Assembly (NCBI GenBank): GCA_021846945.1
Contig: JAJZVZ010000025.1
Coordinates: 1-39,159 of the forward strand
DNA length: 39,159 bases
Source of the DNA: Acidobacteriota bacterium
GTDB lineage: Bacteria; Acidobacteriota; Terriglobia; Terriglobales; Acidobacteriaceae
Direction of reading: 5' to 3'
Below the pieces are notes generated by a model. It had not been told where the DNA came from. It did no database searches and worked only from the letters and a program-made list of their open reading frames with translations. Positions 7,781 to 16,207 of this stretch are shown here, piece after piece (position 1 is the stretch's first letter; each line of letters begins with the position of its first letter). Made by a program: the position numbers and the translations under genes.

Positions 7781-8914
7781 TCATAAGGCTGGCCGCTCCG
7801 GGTAGACGCGATTCTTCCACCCGCCGCCGGTTCCTGCGTAGTGCCGAAGAGCTGAAGCCACCGTTGCGCAAAGATAAAACAGGCTGATGACTGGCAGGGC
7901 AATTCCCCAGAGCGGCGAGCGGCGGTAGCGGCGGAGCGTGGGTTGAAAGGCGAGCGCCATGATCAGCCAGGAAAGAAGGCCCAGCAGGCGTGGCAACCCG
8001 TGTGCAAGCAAGGCAAGCAGCGGCGGCGCGCAAAAGACGGATCCCATGCCAGCGACGCAACCCAGCAGCATCAGCGGCGAATGTCTGAGCTGTACATACG
8101 CGGTGCGGGCAATCATGTCCCAAATATCGCGCCAGTCTAAATAGACGCGGGCCGATACCGCGCGTTCGCTATGGCCCAGCCAAATCCGCCCGCCCGTGGA
8201 TTTGATCTCCTTGGCCAGCGCACAATCATCAATCAGATGGTGGCGAATGCGGGAGACGCCCTGAATGCGATCCATTGCTGCGCGGCTTGCCAGCATGGTT
8301 CCTCCAGCGGCTCCGGCCGTGCGTTTCTCAGGATCAGCGACCCAGTGAAAGGGATAAAGCATCTGGAAGAAGAAGACGAATGCGGGAATCAGCGCGCGCT
8401 CGGCCGCGGTGGCGCAGTGGAGGCGAACCATTTCAGAAACGAGATCCAGCCCGCTGGCCTCGGCCCTGGCAACCAGGGATGAGATGTGGTCCGGCGCGTG
8501 GAGGATGTCGGCGTCGGTCAGCAGCACGTAGCCGGCAGCCTTGGCCGTTTCGTGGGCCAGGCCCTGGTGTACGGCCCAGAGTTTGCCGCTCCAACCATGC
8601 GGCAAAGGCCGGCCGTTGATGATCGTGAGCCGCTCAGCCGCGTCGAGAGATGCCGCGATCGTGGCAGTGCCATCCGTGCTATTGTCGTCGACCAGGATGA
8701 TCGCGAACTCCGCCGGATAATCCTGCGCGAGAAGGGAAGCAAGACTCTGCCGTATGCTCTCGGCTTCATTGCGAGCAGGCACAATGACCGCCAGCTTTGC
8801 GTTGCCGGACGGCGCCCCTGCATTCAGGACCGGCAAAGATCGCCAGAATCTGCCATGAAATGCAATAAGGTAGATCCACGCGGCAATCGAGAGCAGAGCG
8901 ACGATGGTGATCAT
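7781..8914 (-). CDS. hpnB: Hopanoid-associated glycosyltransferase, HpnB-like
   Basis: A 377-residue GT-A family 2 glycosyltransferase. It has an N-terminal membrane helix, then LAVIVPARNEAESI and ILVDDNSTDGTA, the acceptor-side HGWSGKLWAVHQGL, the DxD-type LTDADILH, and the FVFFFQMLYPFHWV and HLIDDCALAKEIKSTGG segments that characterise HpnB. The C-terminus has two or three further helices. HpnB is usually encoded in hopanoid gene clusters and is thought to act on hopanoid or related membrane lipids, but its reaction is not firmly established. No other hpn or shc gene lies in this window, so it is separated from any cluster. I see no clear Shine-Dalgarno ahead of the ATG. Confidence 0.85.
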   Translation of the reverse strand: MITIVALLSIAAWIYLIAFHGRFWRSLPVLNAGAPSGNAKLAVIVPARNEAESIRQSLASLLAQDYPAEFAIILVDDNSTDGTATIAASLDAAERLTIINGRPLPHGWSGKLWAVHQGLAHETAKAAGYVLLTDADILHAPDHISSLVARAEASGLDLVSEMVRLHCATAAERALIPAFVFFFQMLYPFHWVADPEKRTAGAAGGTMLASRAAMDRIQGVSRIRHHLIDDCALAKEIKSTGGRIWLGHSERAVSARVYLDWRDIWDMIARTAYVQLRHSPLMLLGCVAGMGSVFCAPPLLALLAHGLPRLLGLLSWLIMALAFQPTLRRYRRSPLWGIALPVISLFYLCATVASALRHYAGTGGGWKNRVYPERPAL

Positions 8915-9049
8915 TTCGTGTATCGATTCCCGGGAGGCTGGCGCCCAACTGGAGGATATCTTGTCGCATCTTACATCACCACGCGGTGTCGCAGAAGAAA
9001 CGCGCGGCGCTACTTCGATGTACGGCGGGGAATACTAGCGTTGCGGATT

Positions 9050-9871
9050 CTAGTCCATTGGGAGAAGAGGTAAGCTCGTTTGCAGCGATGGTTCCACTCT
9101 CTGTAGCTCTGCGCTTTGCGGCGTATTCATCACAGGCGCTACTTGCCTGGGAACGATCACATACGTCCCATAATCGATGGTCATGACTGCTCGGCCACCG
9201 ATTCGAACCTGTGTCTCGCTTCGGTCGTATTCCGGCAGCCAGAATCCGCGGGTCTGCGCATAGGTATGATGAATCAGCGCACGCGAGATCCAAAACGAAG
9301 GGTTCTTCGCTGGCTCCACTTCAAGTTTCGCGAGCGCAAAGTCCGCTGCATCGACCCATATTTTTCCTCTATAGAGAAATTTTCGCTCTTTCAGTGGTTC
9401 AACGTAGAGAGTATAAGCAGGCCGGTCATGGAGGGTTTCGCTTCCCAAAAGACGAAAGGTGTAATTGTCTTCGGTGAGCGCGGTTTCATCCTTGATCAAC
9501 GCGGCTTCCTGCTCGCTGTCGACGGCCCGCTTCAGCACCTTCTGGCAGAGTGTGCCCGATCCGCTTTGAGATACGACGCGAAAGCTTTTTCCTGATGCGG
9601 CGTCGTAGTTCACCTCCACATCCATGGCTGCACGTATTCTCTTAAGAAAGCCTTTATACTCCACGGCATAATGGCGAAGCGCCTGGTAGCGTTCCAGCCT
9701 TTCATCCTGTTCCTGGTTGTGTCGCTGCATCCGCTCCACAATCTCTGATGGGCTCAGAGACGCGGGCATTCCCGGAGTCGCATCTTGCGGCAAGGCACTG
9801 CATGAGAATAAGGCAATGAAGACCGTAATCACCGGGATGCTGCTTTGCCTGAACCATACGCGCCATATCAT
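9050..9871 (-). CDS. Secreted LolA-fold-like protein of unknown function
   Basis: A 273-residue protein with an N-terminal signal peptide (hydrophobic residues about 11-27) ending in LFSCSALPQD, which could be a weak lipobox (LFSC) or a signal peptidase I site. After a short helical region (SPSEIVERMQRHNQEQDERL) comes a beta-rich domain with YTLYVEPLKERKFLYRGKIWVDAADFALAKLEVEP. This phrase is typical of outer-membrane lipoprotein-sorting (LolA-like) half-barrels of the kind found as orphan periplasmic proteins in acidobacteria. It should be periplasmic or membrane-anchored and may bind a lipid or lipoprotein. No catalytic motif is seen. It follows hpnB divergently in no operon; the gene downstream on this strand is hpnB, 135 bases away. 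Confidence 0.7.
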   Translation of the reverse strand: MIWRVWFRQSSIPVITVFIALFSCSALPQDATPGMPASLSPSEIVERMQRHNQEQDERLERYQALRHYAVEYKGFLKRIRAAMDVEVNYDAASGKSFRVVSQSGSGTLCQKVLKRAVDSEQEAALIKDETALTEDNYTFRLLGSETLHDRPAYTLYVEPLKERKFLYRGKIWVDAADFALAKLEVEPAKNPSFWISRALIHHTYAQTRGFWLPEYDRSETQVRIGGRAVMTIDYGTYVIVPRQVAPVMNTPQSAELQRVEPSLQTSLPLLPMD

Positions 9872-10260
9872 GAGCAGGCTCCTACGCTTCCTGGGTTTGG
9901 GACCTTAGGATTACGCAGGTTCGAGGTGCAAACACCACGCGCAAGAACACCACCTCTCTGCACTCCGGCGACGTGGCACAAGGAGCCCTGAAGAATTCCG
10001 GCAATTTGTCTTCAGATTTTCCCGCCGCCGCTGATTGCTGTCAAGAGGGTGAAGAGGTAGAAAAGCCGAGCGTTATCAGCCCACATGCATCCGGGAAGAC
10101 TGCTCTTGGCCTGCGTCAGGAAGCCTTGAATACGCGAAGGTACGGGTACGCTGCACGGTCAAAGATCGGGCAGCAGAACGCTGCGGATCACCGGGAAGAC
10201 CGGTTCAGCGCTGCGGCACGCACCGCTTTTGCAGCACGGCATGAAACCCTGGCGGCGCTC
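9872..10260. other. 389-base stretch without a supported gene
   Basis: This lies between two minus-strand genes. A plus-strand open frame starting at 9973 runs through it, but it continues for over 200 bases antisense to the next gene, is a low-complexity Ala/Arg/Glu-rich translation and matches nothing I recognise, so I do not call it. I see no tRNA, clear terminator or repeat here. It presumably holds the promoter of the secreted protein that starts at 9871. Confidence 0.55.
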
Positions 10261-11064
10261 TCAGAAGTGCCGGATAGAATCGCCAGGACCCGGGGGCGCA
10301 TTTTCAGCGCTCTGCTCGGTGGGGCGCTCGACGCGGCTTTCGAGCGAGCGGCTCACCAGTTCGCGCGAGCCAAGGCCGACGGCGAGCGCGAGCGTGAGGA
10401 CGATGCCGCCGAAGAGTATGCCGAAGGCGAGTTCAACGACGGCGCCGCCGATTTCAAGATGCTCTAGGACCATGGCGGCGGTGAGAACGAGAACGAGCCA
10501 CTTGACTCCGAGTGAAAGAAAGCGCGCGTACTGCAATTGTGCATTGACCGCGCCGATGAGGACGGTGCGCGCCAGAAAGCGCGCGATGATCGTGCCCGCG
10601 ATCAGCAGGAAGATGGCGCCTACAACATGCGGAACGTACGGCAACAACGAAATGGGAAAGGCCACCGCGGTGGCGTAGGATGCGTCGAAGGCGGAAACGC
10701 CAATAATGAGGCCGATGAGGATACAAATCCAAAAGGAAGCACGGGCGGCCAAGGCGGTTGGCGAGGTTGACGGGGTCCACTCCGCGCCGCTGCGGCTGCG
10801 GACAACGCGGTCGTCAAACTTGGCCGCGGTCAGGGCGCGTTTCAACAATGCCGACAGCACCACGCCGATCAGTGCGAACAATACCAGGGCCACAAAGAAG
10901 GCCAAAATGCCCGGCAGTACGGCGATGAGCAGTGAGACGACGCGATAGAGCGACTGGTGCAACGCACTGGACATCTGGTGCCAGATGGTTCCGCTATCTA
11001 CATACGAGGGCTGCTGAACTTTGGGTTGCGTAGTCTGGAACATGGTGACAAGGATTGTTAGCAT
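10261..11064 (-). CDS. Multi-helix membrane protein, TM-helix repeat/MscS-related
   Basis: A 267-residue protein with four to five predicted membrane helices (about residues 35-65, 103-120, 137-165, 175-190 and 195-220). It ends in a helix reading LALAVGLGSRELVSRSLE, resembling the pore-helix repeat of the conserved TM-helix family related to small mechanosensitive channels. The cytoplasmic beta domain of MscS is absent, so it is not a standard MscS. The start at 11064 is chosen because AAGGAG lies eight bases upstream; an open frame extends much further upstream but would overlap the previous gene. It follows the GlgE-pathway genes on the same strand after 145 bases, which hints at a role in osmotic response, but that is inference. 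Confidence 0.72.
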   Translation of the reverse strand: MLTILVTMFQTTQPKVQQPSYVDSGTIWHQMSSALHQSLYRVVSLLIAVLPGILAFFVALVLFALIGVVLSALLKRALTAAKFDDRVVRSRSGAEWTPSTSPTALAARASFWICILIGLIIGVSAFDASYATAVAFPISLLPYVPHVVGAIFLLIAGTIIARFLARTVLIGAVNAQLQYARFLSLGVKWLVLVLTAAMVLEHLEIGGAVVELAFGILFGGIVLTLALAVGLGSRELVSRSLESRVERPTEQSAENAPPGPGDSIRHF

Positions 11065-11209
11065 AGGACTCACTCCTTGAATCAGCGCTCGAGTTGCATC
11101 CGGAAAACGGCTTGATTTGACTGAAAGCGCAAAGCCAGCCCAGATTGCCGCGCGCCGCTTTGAGCGCGCCGGAAGCCGGGCATTCGGGACGTTGGATGCG
11201 CATGGAAGT

Positions 11210-12427
11210 TCATGGATTAAACCGGTCAGGCCAACGCCAGCGCGAGACGAGATAAGGCTTCTCAATCTCGAAGGCTGCGGCGACCGCCTCGATATGATGT
11301 TCAGGTTCGACACCGGATGCGGTGCAGTTGATGTGGCTGGCGACCCAGGCAAGGTAAAGCGGGATCAGAGCGCCAAGAAGATGCCCGCGGTTGATGGTGC
11401 GAAGCCGGTAGGCGAGAAGAAAATCGAAGATGGTGCGGGCCCAGAGCGCGTCCGGCATACGAAACGCGGCGCCGTCGGTGAGCGAAAGCCGCTTGAGGCC
11501 GAGCAGCGAGTTCGGCGGCAGGACAAGTGACCAAATCTCCTGGAGGTTCGCGTATGCCAGGCGAAAGGTTTGCAGCATGGCGGCAATATCCGGCGTTGCG
11601 TCTGTGGCGGGAATCGCCACGGCTGGCGAAAAGCTTCGGGACGGAGGCAACTGGCGTGGCCGCTGCCAGAAGGCTGCTTTGGCTTCAAGGTCGGCAAAGA
11701 GCGAACCGGCCACCAGCGGAAGGATGGTCTTCAGGTCAGGTTCGGCAGGGTGGGGAAGAACGCGCGGACCAACCGGGACTTCGCTTACGGTGAACCCCGC
11801 GACAGCGGCTTCACTGACGGGCCAGAGAATTGCCCCGTCCTGGTTGAGCGCCATGAATCGCTGCGCCACTGCAGACAGGCGTTCTGCCATACGCAGAGAG
11901 AGGCCCAGGTCGATCGCCATCGGAAAGCGCGTGCGAGAGGCGTAGAGCGCGCGGCTCAGCGGATAAAGAATGGCAGAGTTGACCAAGGCGGCGTGCGGCG
12001 GCAGGGCATAGCGCGGGAGTACGAGATCGGCGGAAGCCGTGACGATGGGATTGGCAAGATCGCGCAGAGCGGGCAGGTTCAACGAGCCGGCTTCAGGTCC
12101 CAGCATGAGGATGGAATTGGCGCCGTTGTCATGCGCGAGTTGGTACGCGCTGACAAAGTCGGCCGCGGTCATGGTCCAGGAAATTCTGGTTGCGGGAGCG
12201 GCAATGATACGCAGCGCGGGATAAGCATCCTTTGCGGATGCGTCTGAGGTGGCGATCAGCAAATCTTCCGGGGCGAAGGAGGCTGCCAGATTGACGAGGA
12301 CGTTTTCAAGTTGCTCCTGTGGCAGAGCTGCCAGCAGGACCAGAAGGCGAGCGCCCGACGGTGCTGAAGAGGAAGTCGTGCTGGAAAGCGGGTTTGTTGT
12401 TGCCATTTTTACGTTCTCATGAGGCAT
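11210..12427 (-). CDS. Glycosyltransferase-like protein, probable degenerate GT81/GT2 relative
   Basis: A 405-residue protein I do not recognise as a named enzyme. Its layout follows bacterial GT-A enzymes of the glucosyl- or mannosylglycerate synthase type: a Rossmann-like start (GARLLVLLAALP), then VNSAILYPLSRALY (149-162), FPMAIDLGLS (168-177), an ILWPVSEAAVAGFTVSEVPVG strand set (200-220) and LFADLEAKAAFW (243-254). Family members normally have a DxDL metal-binding motif after the fourth strand. Here the equivalent stretch reads ILMLGPEAGSL (106-116), with no Asp pair, so catalysis is doubtful. It starts six bases after the treS-mak stop and is almost certainly co-transcribed and coupled with it. 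It may have a regulatory or scaffolding role in glucan or compatible-solute synthesis. Confidence 0.6.
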   Translation of the reverse strand: MPHENVKMATTNPLSSTTSSSAPSGARLLVLLAALPQEQLENVLVNLAASFAPEDLLIATSDASAKDAYPALRIIAAPATRISWTMTAADFVSAYQLAHDNGANSILMLGPEAGSLNLPALRDLANPIVTASADLVLPRYALPPHAALVNSAILYPLSRALYASRTRFPMAIDLGLSLRMAERLSAVAQRFMALNQDGAILWPVSEAAVAGFTVSEVPVGPRVLPHPAEPDLKTILPLVAGSLFADLEAKAAFWQRPRQLPPSRSFSPAVAIPATDATPDIAAMLQTFRLAYANLQEIWSLVLPPNSLLGLKRLSLTDGAAFRMPDALWARTIFDFLLAYRLRTINRGHLLGALIPLYLAWVASHINCTASGVEPEHHIEAVAAAFEIEKPYLVSRWRWPDRFNP

Positions 12428-12434
12428 TTGCCTC
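12421..12434 (-). promoter_or_regulatory. Small hairpin enclosing Shine-Dalgarno and start codon
   Basis: On the minus strand GAGGC-AAAT-GCCTC forms a 5-bp stem whose left arm contains the purine-rich ribosome-binding sequence and whose loop begins the ATG of the glycosyltransferase-like gene. The treS-mak stop codon touches it. Ribosomes finishing treS-mak could open it, giving translational coupling. Confidence 0.4.
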
Positions 12435-15400
12435 TATAGAGTTAGGATGCCGGAAAGCGGAATGCGCAGCCACGAGGGGCGATTGTTGAGTTCATAATGC
12501 AGCTCATAGAGAGCCTTCTCAAGCAAATAACCATCAAGCAGCTCCTGCGACGGTTGCGGAGGCGGCAGCAGATCCGGCCTGGCGGCGATGGTATCACGGT
12601 AGGCGCGCAGGAACTCAGCGGAAACAGTATTCTGCCAGCAAAGCGCCCAGGCCGCAATGGGTCCGGCGTCCGGATTCGCGGTCAGATAGCGATCGACTCC
12701 GGTGTGTGCGGCATAGGAGAAAGATCGGATCATTCCCGCGACATCTCTCAACGGCGATTGCTTTTGCCGCCGCTCGGCAAGGGAGCGCGCGGGCTCGCCT
12801 TCGAAATCAATGATAACGAAGTTGCCTGTGCCTTTTGCACCTCCGCCCGTACGCAGAGTTTGTCCCAGGTGATAATCGCCGTGAATGCGAATGCGTAGAC
12901 CGGCTGCCTCAAGAGTTGCAATGGCGCCGGCCCGCGCGAAAAGATTATGGCGGCGCGAGAGCAAGAGCCCCGCGTCTTCGACGGTAGCATCATCGAGGTC
13001 GGCCAACTTCGCTTTGAGTGCATTGAGGGCGAGGGAGATCTGCGCCTCGATGCGGCCGGCGTCCCGCGCCAGGTCCTTTGCGGTGGAGGGCTCGGCCGCA
13101 AAGGCCGGATCGTCGGTGGGTGTGGCAAGCGCGAGATGCATCTCGGCGGTGCGGCGGCCCAGGAGGGCTGCGGCCTCAAGCGAAGCGCGGGCATGTGCCA
13201 TGATTTCGCTGGGTGGACGGTGGTCTGTCAGGAAACCTGGAGCGGGAAACTCGGGCGCGTCGTGCAGTGCGGCTACCGCCGGGAAGAAACTCGCAAGCTG
13301 GTCGAGAAACCACTGCCATCCATCGCCCTTGTTGGCCACCATCGCCTGGAGCATCGCCACTGTGGTCTTCTTCCAGCCTGGCTGTGTCATGGCAATCTCG
13401 CCCAGGAAGGGCGGAATGTGCGGGAAGCGGGCCACCTCGGTGAGAAAACGGCCGATTTCAACTTCGGGATTTTCACCCGGCTGAATACGCCGGAACAGCT
13501 TCAGGATCAGGTGGTCTCCGTAGAGGATGGAGGTATTGGATTGCTCAGCCGAGCCGACGCGCGACAGGCCCAGTTTAGTAGAGGTAGCCTGATGGAACGC
13601 CGTGGAGGCTCGCGCGTCGAGCCTGCCGCGCTGTGGAGCGCCTTCTCCGGCCGAGGGAGATTCGCGTGGCTGTAAGTGGTGTTTGGCCGTGGTAGCGTCG
13701 GATGAATCCGCAACTGCGGATTCATCGGCCTCCGCATCCCCGCCCCCGTGCGCGGCTAGAAGCGCCAGGCTTGAGTTTTGCTGAATCAGACGCAGAAGCG
13801 CCTGGCGAAAACCCTCCAATATTGTGGCATCGAAGAGAATCGCGGGGCCGAGCGGAAATGCGAGGGTTGCGAGCACGCTCTGGGGAGAGTCGGCGATCTC
13901 CTCGGTACCAGCGCCGATGGCGATCGAAAGCTGGTAAAAATCCGAAGGACCTTCTGAATACTTGACCTCCACGAAGAAGATCGCGGGTGGAAGCGGCGCC
14001 GCGCCGGGCAGTCCGAAAAAGGCGGAGTCTGCAGCCTCTTTTGCGTCCGAGGAGGCCACTTCTACCCAGTCGAGTACCCGCGCCGACTCGATCCTGCGGG
14101 CCTTTGCTCCAAACCATCGTTGCTGCGGAAGCCATGCCGGCAGCGCATTTTCCAATGTCTTCTGGCAGGCTGTCGCAAGCAGCCCTGACCAGCCATGGCT
14201 GATCACCTCGGGCGTGATGCCCTTGTCTATCGCCACTTCCTGGGCAGCGTCCAACTGCGCTTCAATCGGGATATCGAGCTTCATGCTGGCGGGCTGAAGT
14301 TCGAGCCAGAGAAACGAGTACGGCGCCAGGGACAAAGCATAAGGGGCTTCGGTAATTGTTGGAAATGACACGTAGCCGAGCATCTCCACCGGTTCCATTC
14401 CAGCGTACGCGCTCAGGTCAAGCGAGACGGGCTGAGCAAACCGGCTGAGATTAGCCACGCAAAGAACTGTCTCGTGCGTACCATCGCCACGATCAAGATC
14501 GCGGAGATAGGCGAGAATTTTGCGGTTTGCCGAATTCAAGAACGTAAACGTGCCGCGGCCGAAGACCTGGAAGAGTTTGCGCAGGGCGATCATGTTGCGC
14601 GTCCAGTGCAACAGACTGGACTGATCGCTGAGCTGAGCTTCCACATTGATGGCCTGATAGCCGTAGATGGGGTCCATGATGATCGGAAAGTAGAGCCGCG
14701 CCGGGTCGCATTTCGAAAAGCCGGCGTTGCGATCCGAAGTCCACTGCATGGGCGTGCGCACGCCGTTGCGGTCGCCGAGATAGATGTTGTCGCCCATGCC
14801 GATTTCATCGCCGTAGTAGAGAATCGGCGTGCCCGGAAAGCTGAGCAGGAGCGAGTTCAGCAGTTCGATGCGGCGGCGATTATTGTCCATCAGCGGCGCC
14901 AGGCGCCGGCGAATACCCACATTGACGCGCATGCGCGGGTCGGCCGAGTAGGCGAAGTACATATAATCGCGCTCGTCATCGGTGAGCATCTCCAGCGTGA
15001 GCTCGTCGTGATTACGCAGAAACAGCCCCCATTGGCAGCTCTCGGGAATCGACGGTGTCTGGGCCATGATGTCGGTGATGGGCAGACGGTCCTCTTGCCG
15101 AAGCGCCATGTAAATGCGTGGCATCAATGGAAAGTGGAAGGCCATGTGGCACTCGTCGCCATCTCCAAAGTAGGGACGCACATCAGCAGGCCACTGGTTA
15201 GCTTCAGCCAGGATGAGGCGGTTGGCGTATTCGGCATCGATGGCGGCGCGGATGGTCTTAACGACGGCATGCGTCTCCGGGAGGTTTTCGCAGGATGTGC
15301 CATCGCGCTCGCAGAGATAGGGGATCGCGTCCATTCGCATCCCGTCCACGCCCATGTCGAGCCAGAAGCGCATGGCCTTCAGCACTTCCTCAATCACCAG

Positions 15401-15952
15401 CGGATTATGGAAGTTCAAATCAGGCTGGTGTGCAAAAAAGCGGTGCCAGTAGAAGGCTTTGGCCGTTTCGTCCCATGTCCAATTGGACTTTTCCGTGTCG
15501 GTGAAGATGATGCGCGCATCCTTGTAAAGCTGGTCACTTTGTGACCAGACATACATATCGCGCTGCGGCGAGCCGGGAGGCGCAAGGCGCGCGGCCTTGA
15601 ACCATGGATGTTGGTCGCTGGTGTGGTTGATAACCAGCTCGATCATCACCTGCATGTTGCGCTGATGCGCGGCGTCAAGGAACGCCTTGAAATCGCTCAA
15701 GGTTCCGTAAGATGGGTTGACGTCAACATAGTTGGCAATATCGTAGCCGTCATCGCGCAGCGGCGAGGGGAAAAAGGGCAGTAGCCAGATGCAGGTAATG
15801 CCGAGATCCTGGAGATAGTCGAGCCGCGAGAGCAGTCCAGGGAAGTCGCCGATGCCGTCGTTGTTTGAATCTGCGAAGGCGCGCACGTGAAGCTCGTAGA
15901 TGATTGCGTCCTTGTACCAGAGCGGATCGGTTGCGCTTGCCAGCTTTTTCAC
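12434..15952 (-). CDS. treS: Trehalose synthase-maltokinase fusion
   Basis: A 1172-residue bifunctional protein. Residues about 1-560 are a GH13 trehalose synthase, interconverting trehalose and maltose, with nucleophile D208 in GVDGMRMDAI, acid/base E250 in LILAEANQ and D316 in LRNHDEL. Residues about 600-1172 are a maltokinase (aminoglycoside phosphotransferase-like fold), making maltose-1-phosphate with ATP; the catalytic loop HGDYHLGQ begins at residue 1024 and the metal-binding IDFEGEP follows at about 1048. It feeds GlgE, encoded upstream. The start is GTG, with GGGAG upstream. A low-complexity insertion of about 40 residues (735-776) sits in the kinase half, just before the conserved SAEQSNTS motif, and its DNA contains a perfect inverted repeat. 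Confidence 0.96.
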   Translation of the reverse strand: MKKLASATDPLWYKDAIIYELHVRAFADSNNDGIGDFPGLLSRLDYLQDLGITCIWLLPFFPSPLRDDGYDIANYVDVNPSYGTLSDFKAFLDAAHQRNMQVMIELVINHTSDQHPWFKAARLAPPGSPQRDMYVWSQSDQLYKDARIIFTDTEKSNWTWDETAKAFYWHRFFAHQPDLNFHNPLVIEEVLKAMRFWLDMGVDGMRMDAIPYLCERDGTSCENLPETHAVVKTIRAAIDAEYANRLILAEANQWPADVRPYFGDGDECHMAFHFPLMPRIYMALRQEDRLPITDIMAQTPSIPESCQWGLFLRNHDELTLEMLTDDERDYMYFAYSADPRMRVNVGIRRRLAPLMDNNRRRIELLNSLLLSFPGTPILYYGDEIGMGDNIYLGDRNGVRTPMQWTSDRNAGFSKCDPARLYFPIIMDPIYGYQAINVEAQLSDQSSLLHWTRNMIALRKLFQVFGRGTFTFLNSANRKILAYLRDLDRGDGTHETVLCVANLSRFAQPVSLDLSAYAGMEPVEMLGYVSFPTITEAPYALSLAPYSFLWLELQPASMKLDIPIEAQLDAAQEVAIDKGITPEVISHGWSGLLATACQKTLENALPAWLPQQRWFGAKARRIESARVLDWVEVASSDAKEAADSAFFGLPGAAPLPPAIFFVEVKYSEGPSDFYQLSIAIGAGTEEIADSPQSVLATLAFPLGPAILFDATILEGFRQALLRLIQQNSSLALLAAHGGGDAEADESAVADSSDATTAKHHLQPRESPSAGEGAPQRGRLDARASTAFHQATSTKLGLSRVGSAEQSNTSILYGDHLILKLFRRIQPGENPEVEIGRFLTEVARFPHIPPFLGEIAMTQPGWKKTTVAMLQAMVANKGDGWQWFLDQLASFFPAVAALHDAPEFPAPGFLTDHRPPSEIMAHARASLEAAALLGRRTAEMHLALATPTDDPAFAAEPSTAKDLARDAGRIEAQISLALNALKAKLADLDDATVEDAGLLLSRRHNLFARAGAIATLEAAGLRIRIHGDYHLGQTLRTGGGAKGTGNFVIIDFEGEPARSLAERRQKQSPLRDVAGMIRSFSYAAHTGVDRYLTANPDAGPIAAWALCWQNTVSAEFLRAYRDTIAARPDLLPPPQPSQELLDGYLLEKALYELHYELNNRPSWLRIPLSGILTL
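13701..13726. repeat. Perfect 11-bp inverted repeat within the treS-mak coding region
   Basis: GATGAATCCGC (13701-13711), four bases, then its exact reverse complement (13716-13726). It is translated as DESAVADSS, inside the approximately 40-residue segment of the kinase domain that I judge to be an insertion. It might be part of a palindromic element that entered the gene in frame. Confidence 0.6.
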
Positions 15953-16207
15953 GCTTTCGGTCTCCCGGTTGCGGCAGATGCAGAAAAGCTCTACTGCTAT
16001 TCAGCTTTGTTGGCAGTGTGGCCTATACGTGGGCACGGCGCACTTTCCGCCCTCGCCCGGCGGATTTTCTACCATCCTCAAAAATTCTTCGACGGTAAGC
16101 CGGCTCAATGCTTTGCATCGCAAGGATGATCCGGTCAGGCTGGATATCCTTTGACCCTACCGCCTTGGCTTCCGCACCAAGCCGATCATTCAGGCTCGCC
16201 TTCCGAG

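Noticed and set aside
9973..10467. 164-codon plus-strand open frame entering the only large gap
   Set aside because: Its second half is antisense to the membrane-protein gene, composition is low-complexity and no family is recognised; kept only as a note in the gap entry.
11065..11352. N-terminal extension of the membrane protein to 11352
   Set aside because: It would overlap the glycosyltransferase-like gene by about 140 bases and lacks family-like sequence; AAGGAG sits ahead of 11064.
14474..15544. 356-codon plus-strand open frame within treS-mak
   Set aside because: Antisense to conserved GH13 catalytic regions; long antisense frames are expected at this GC content.
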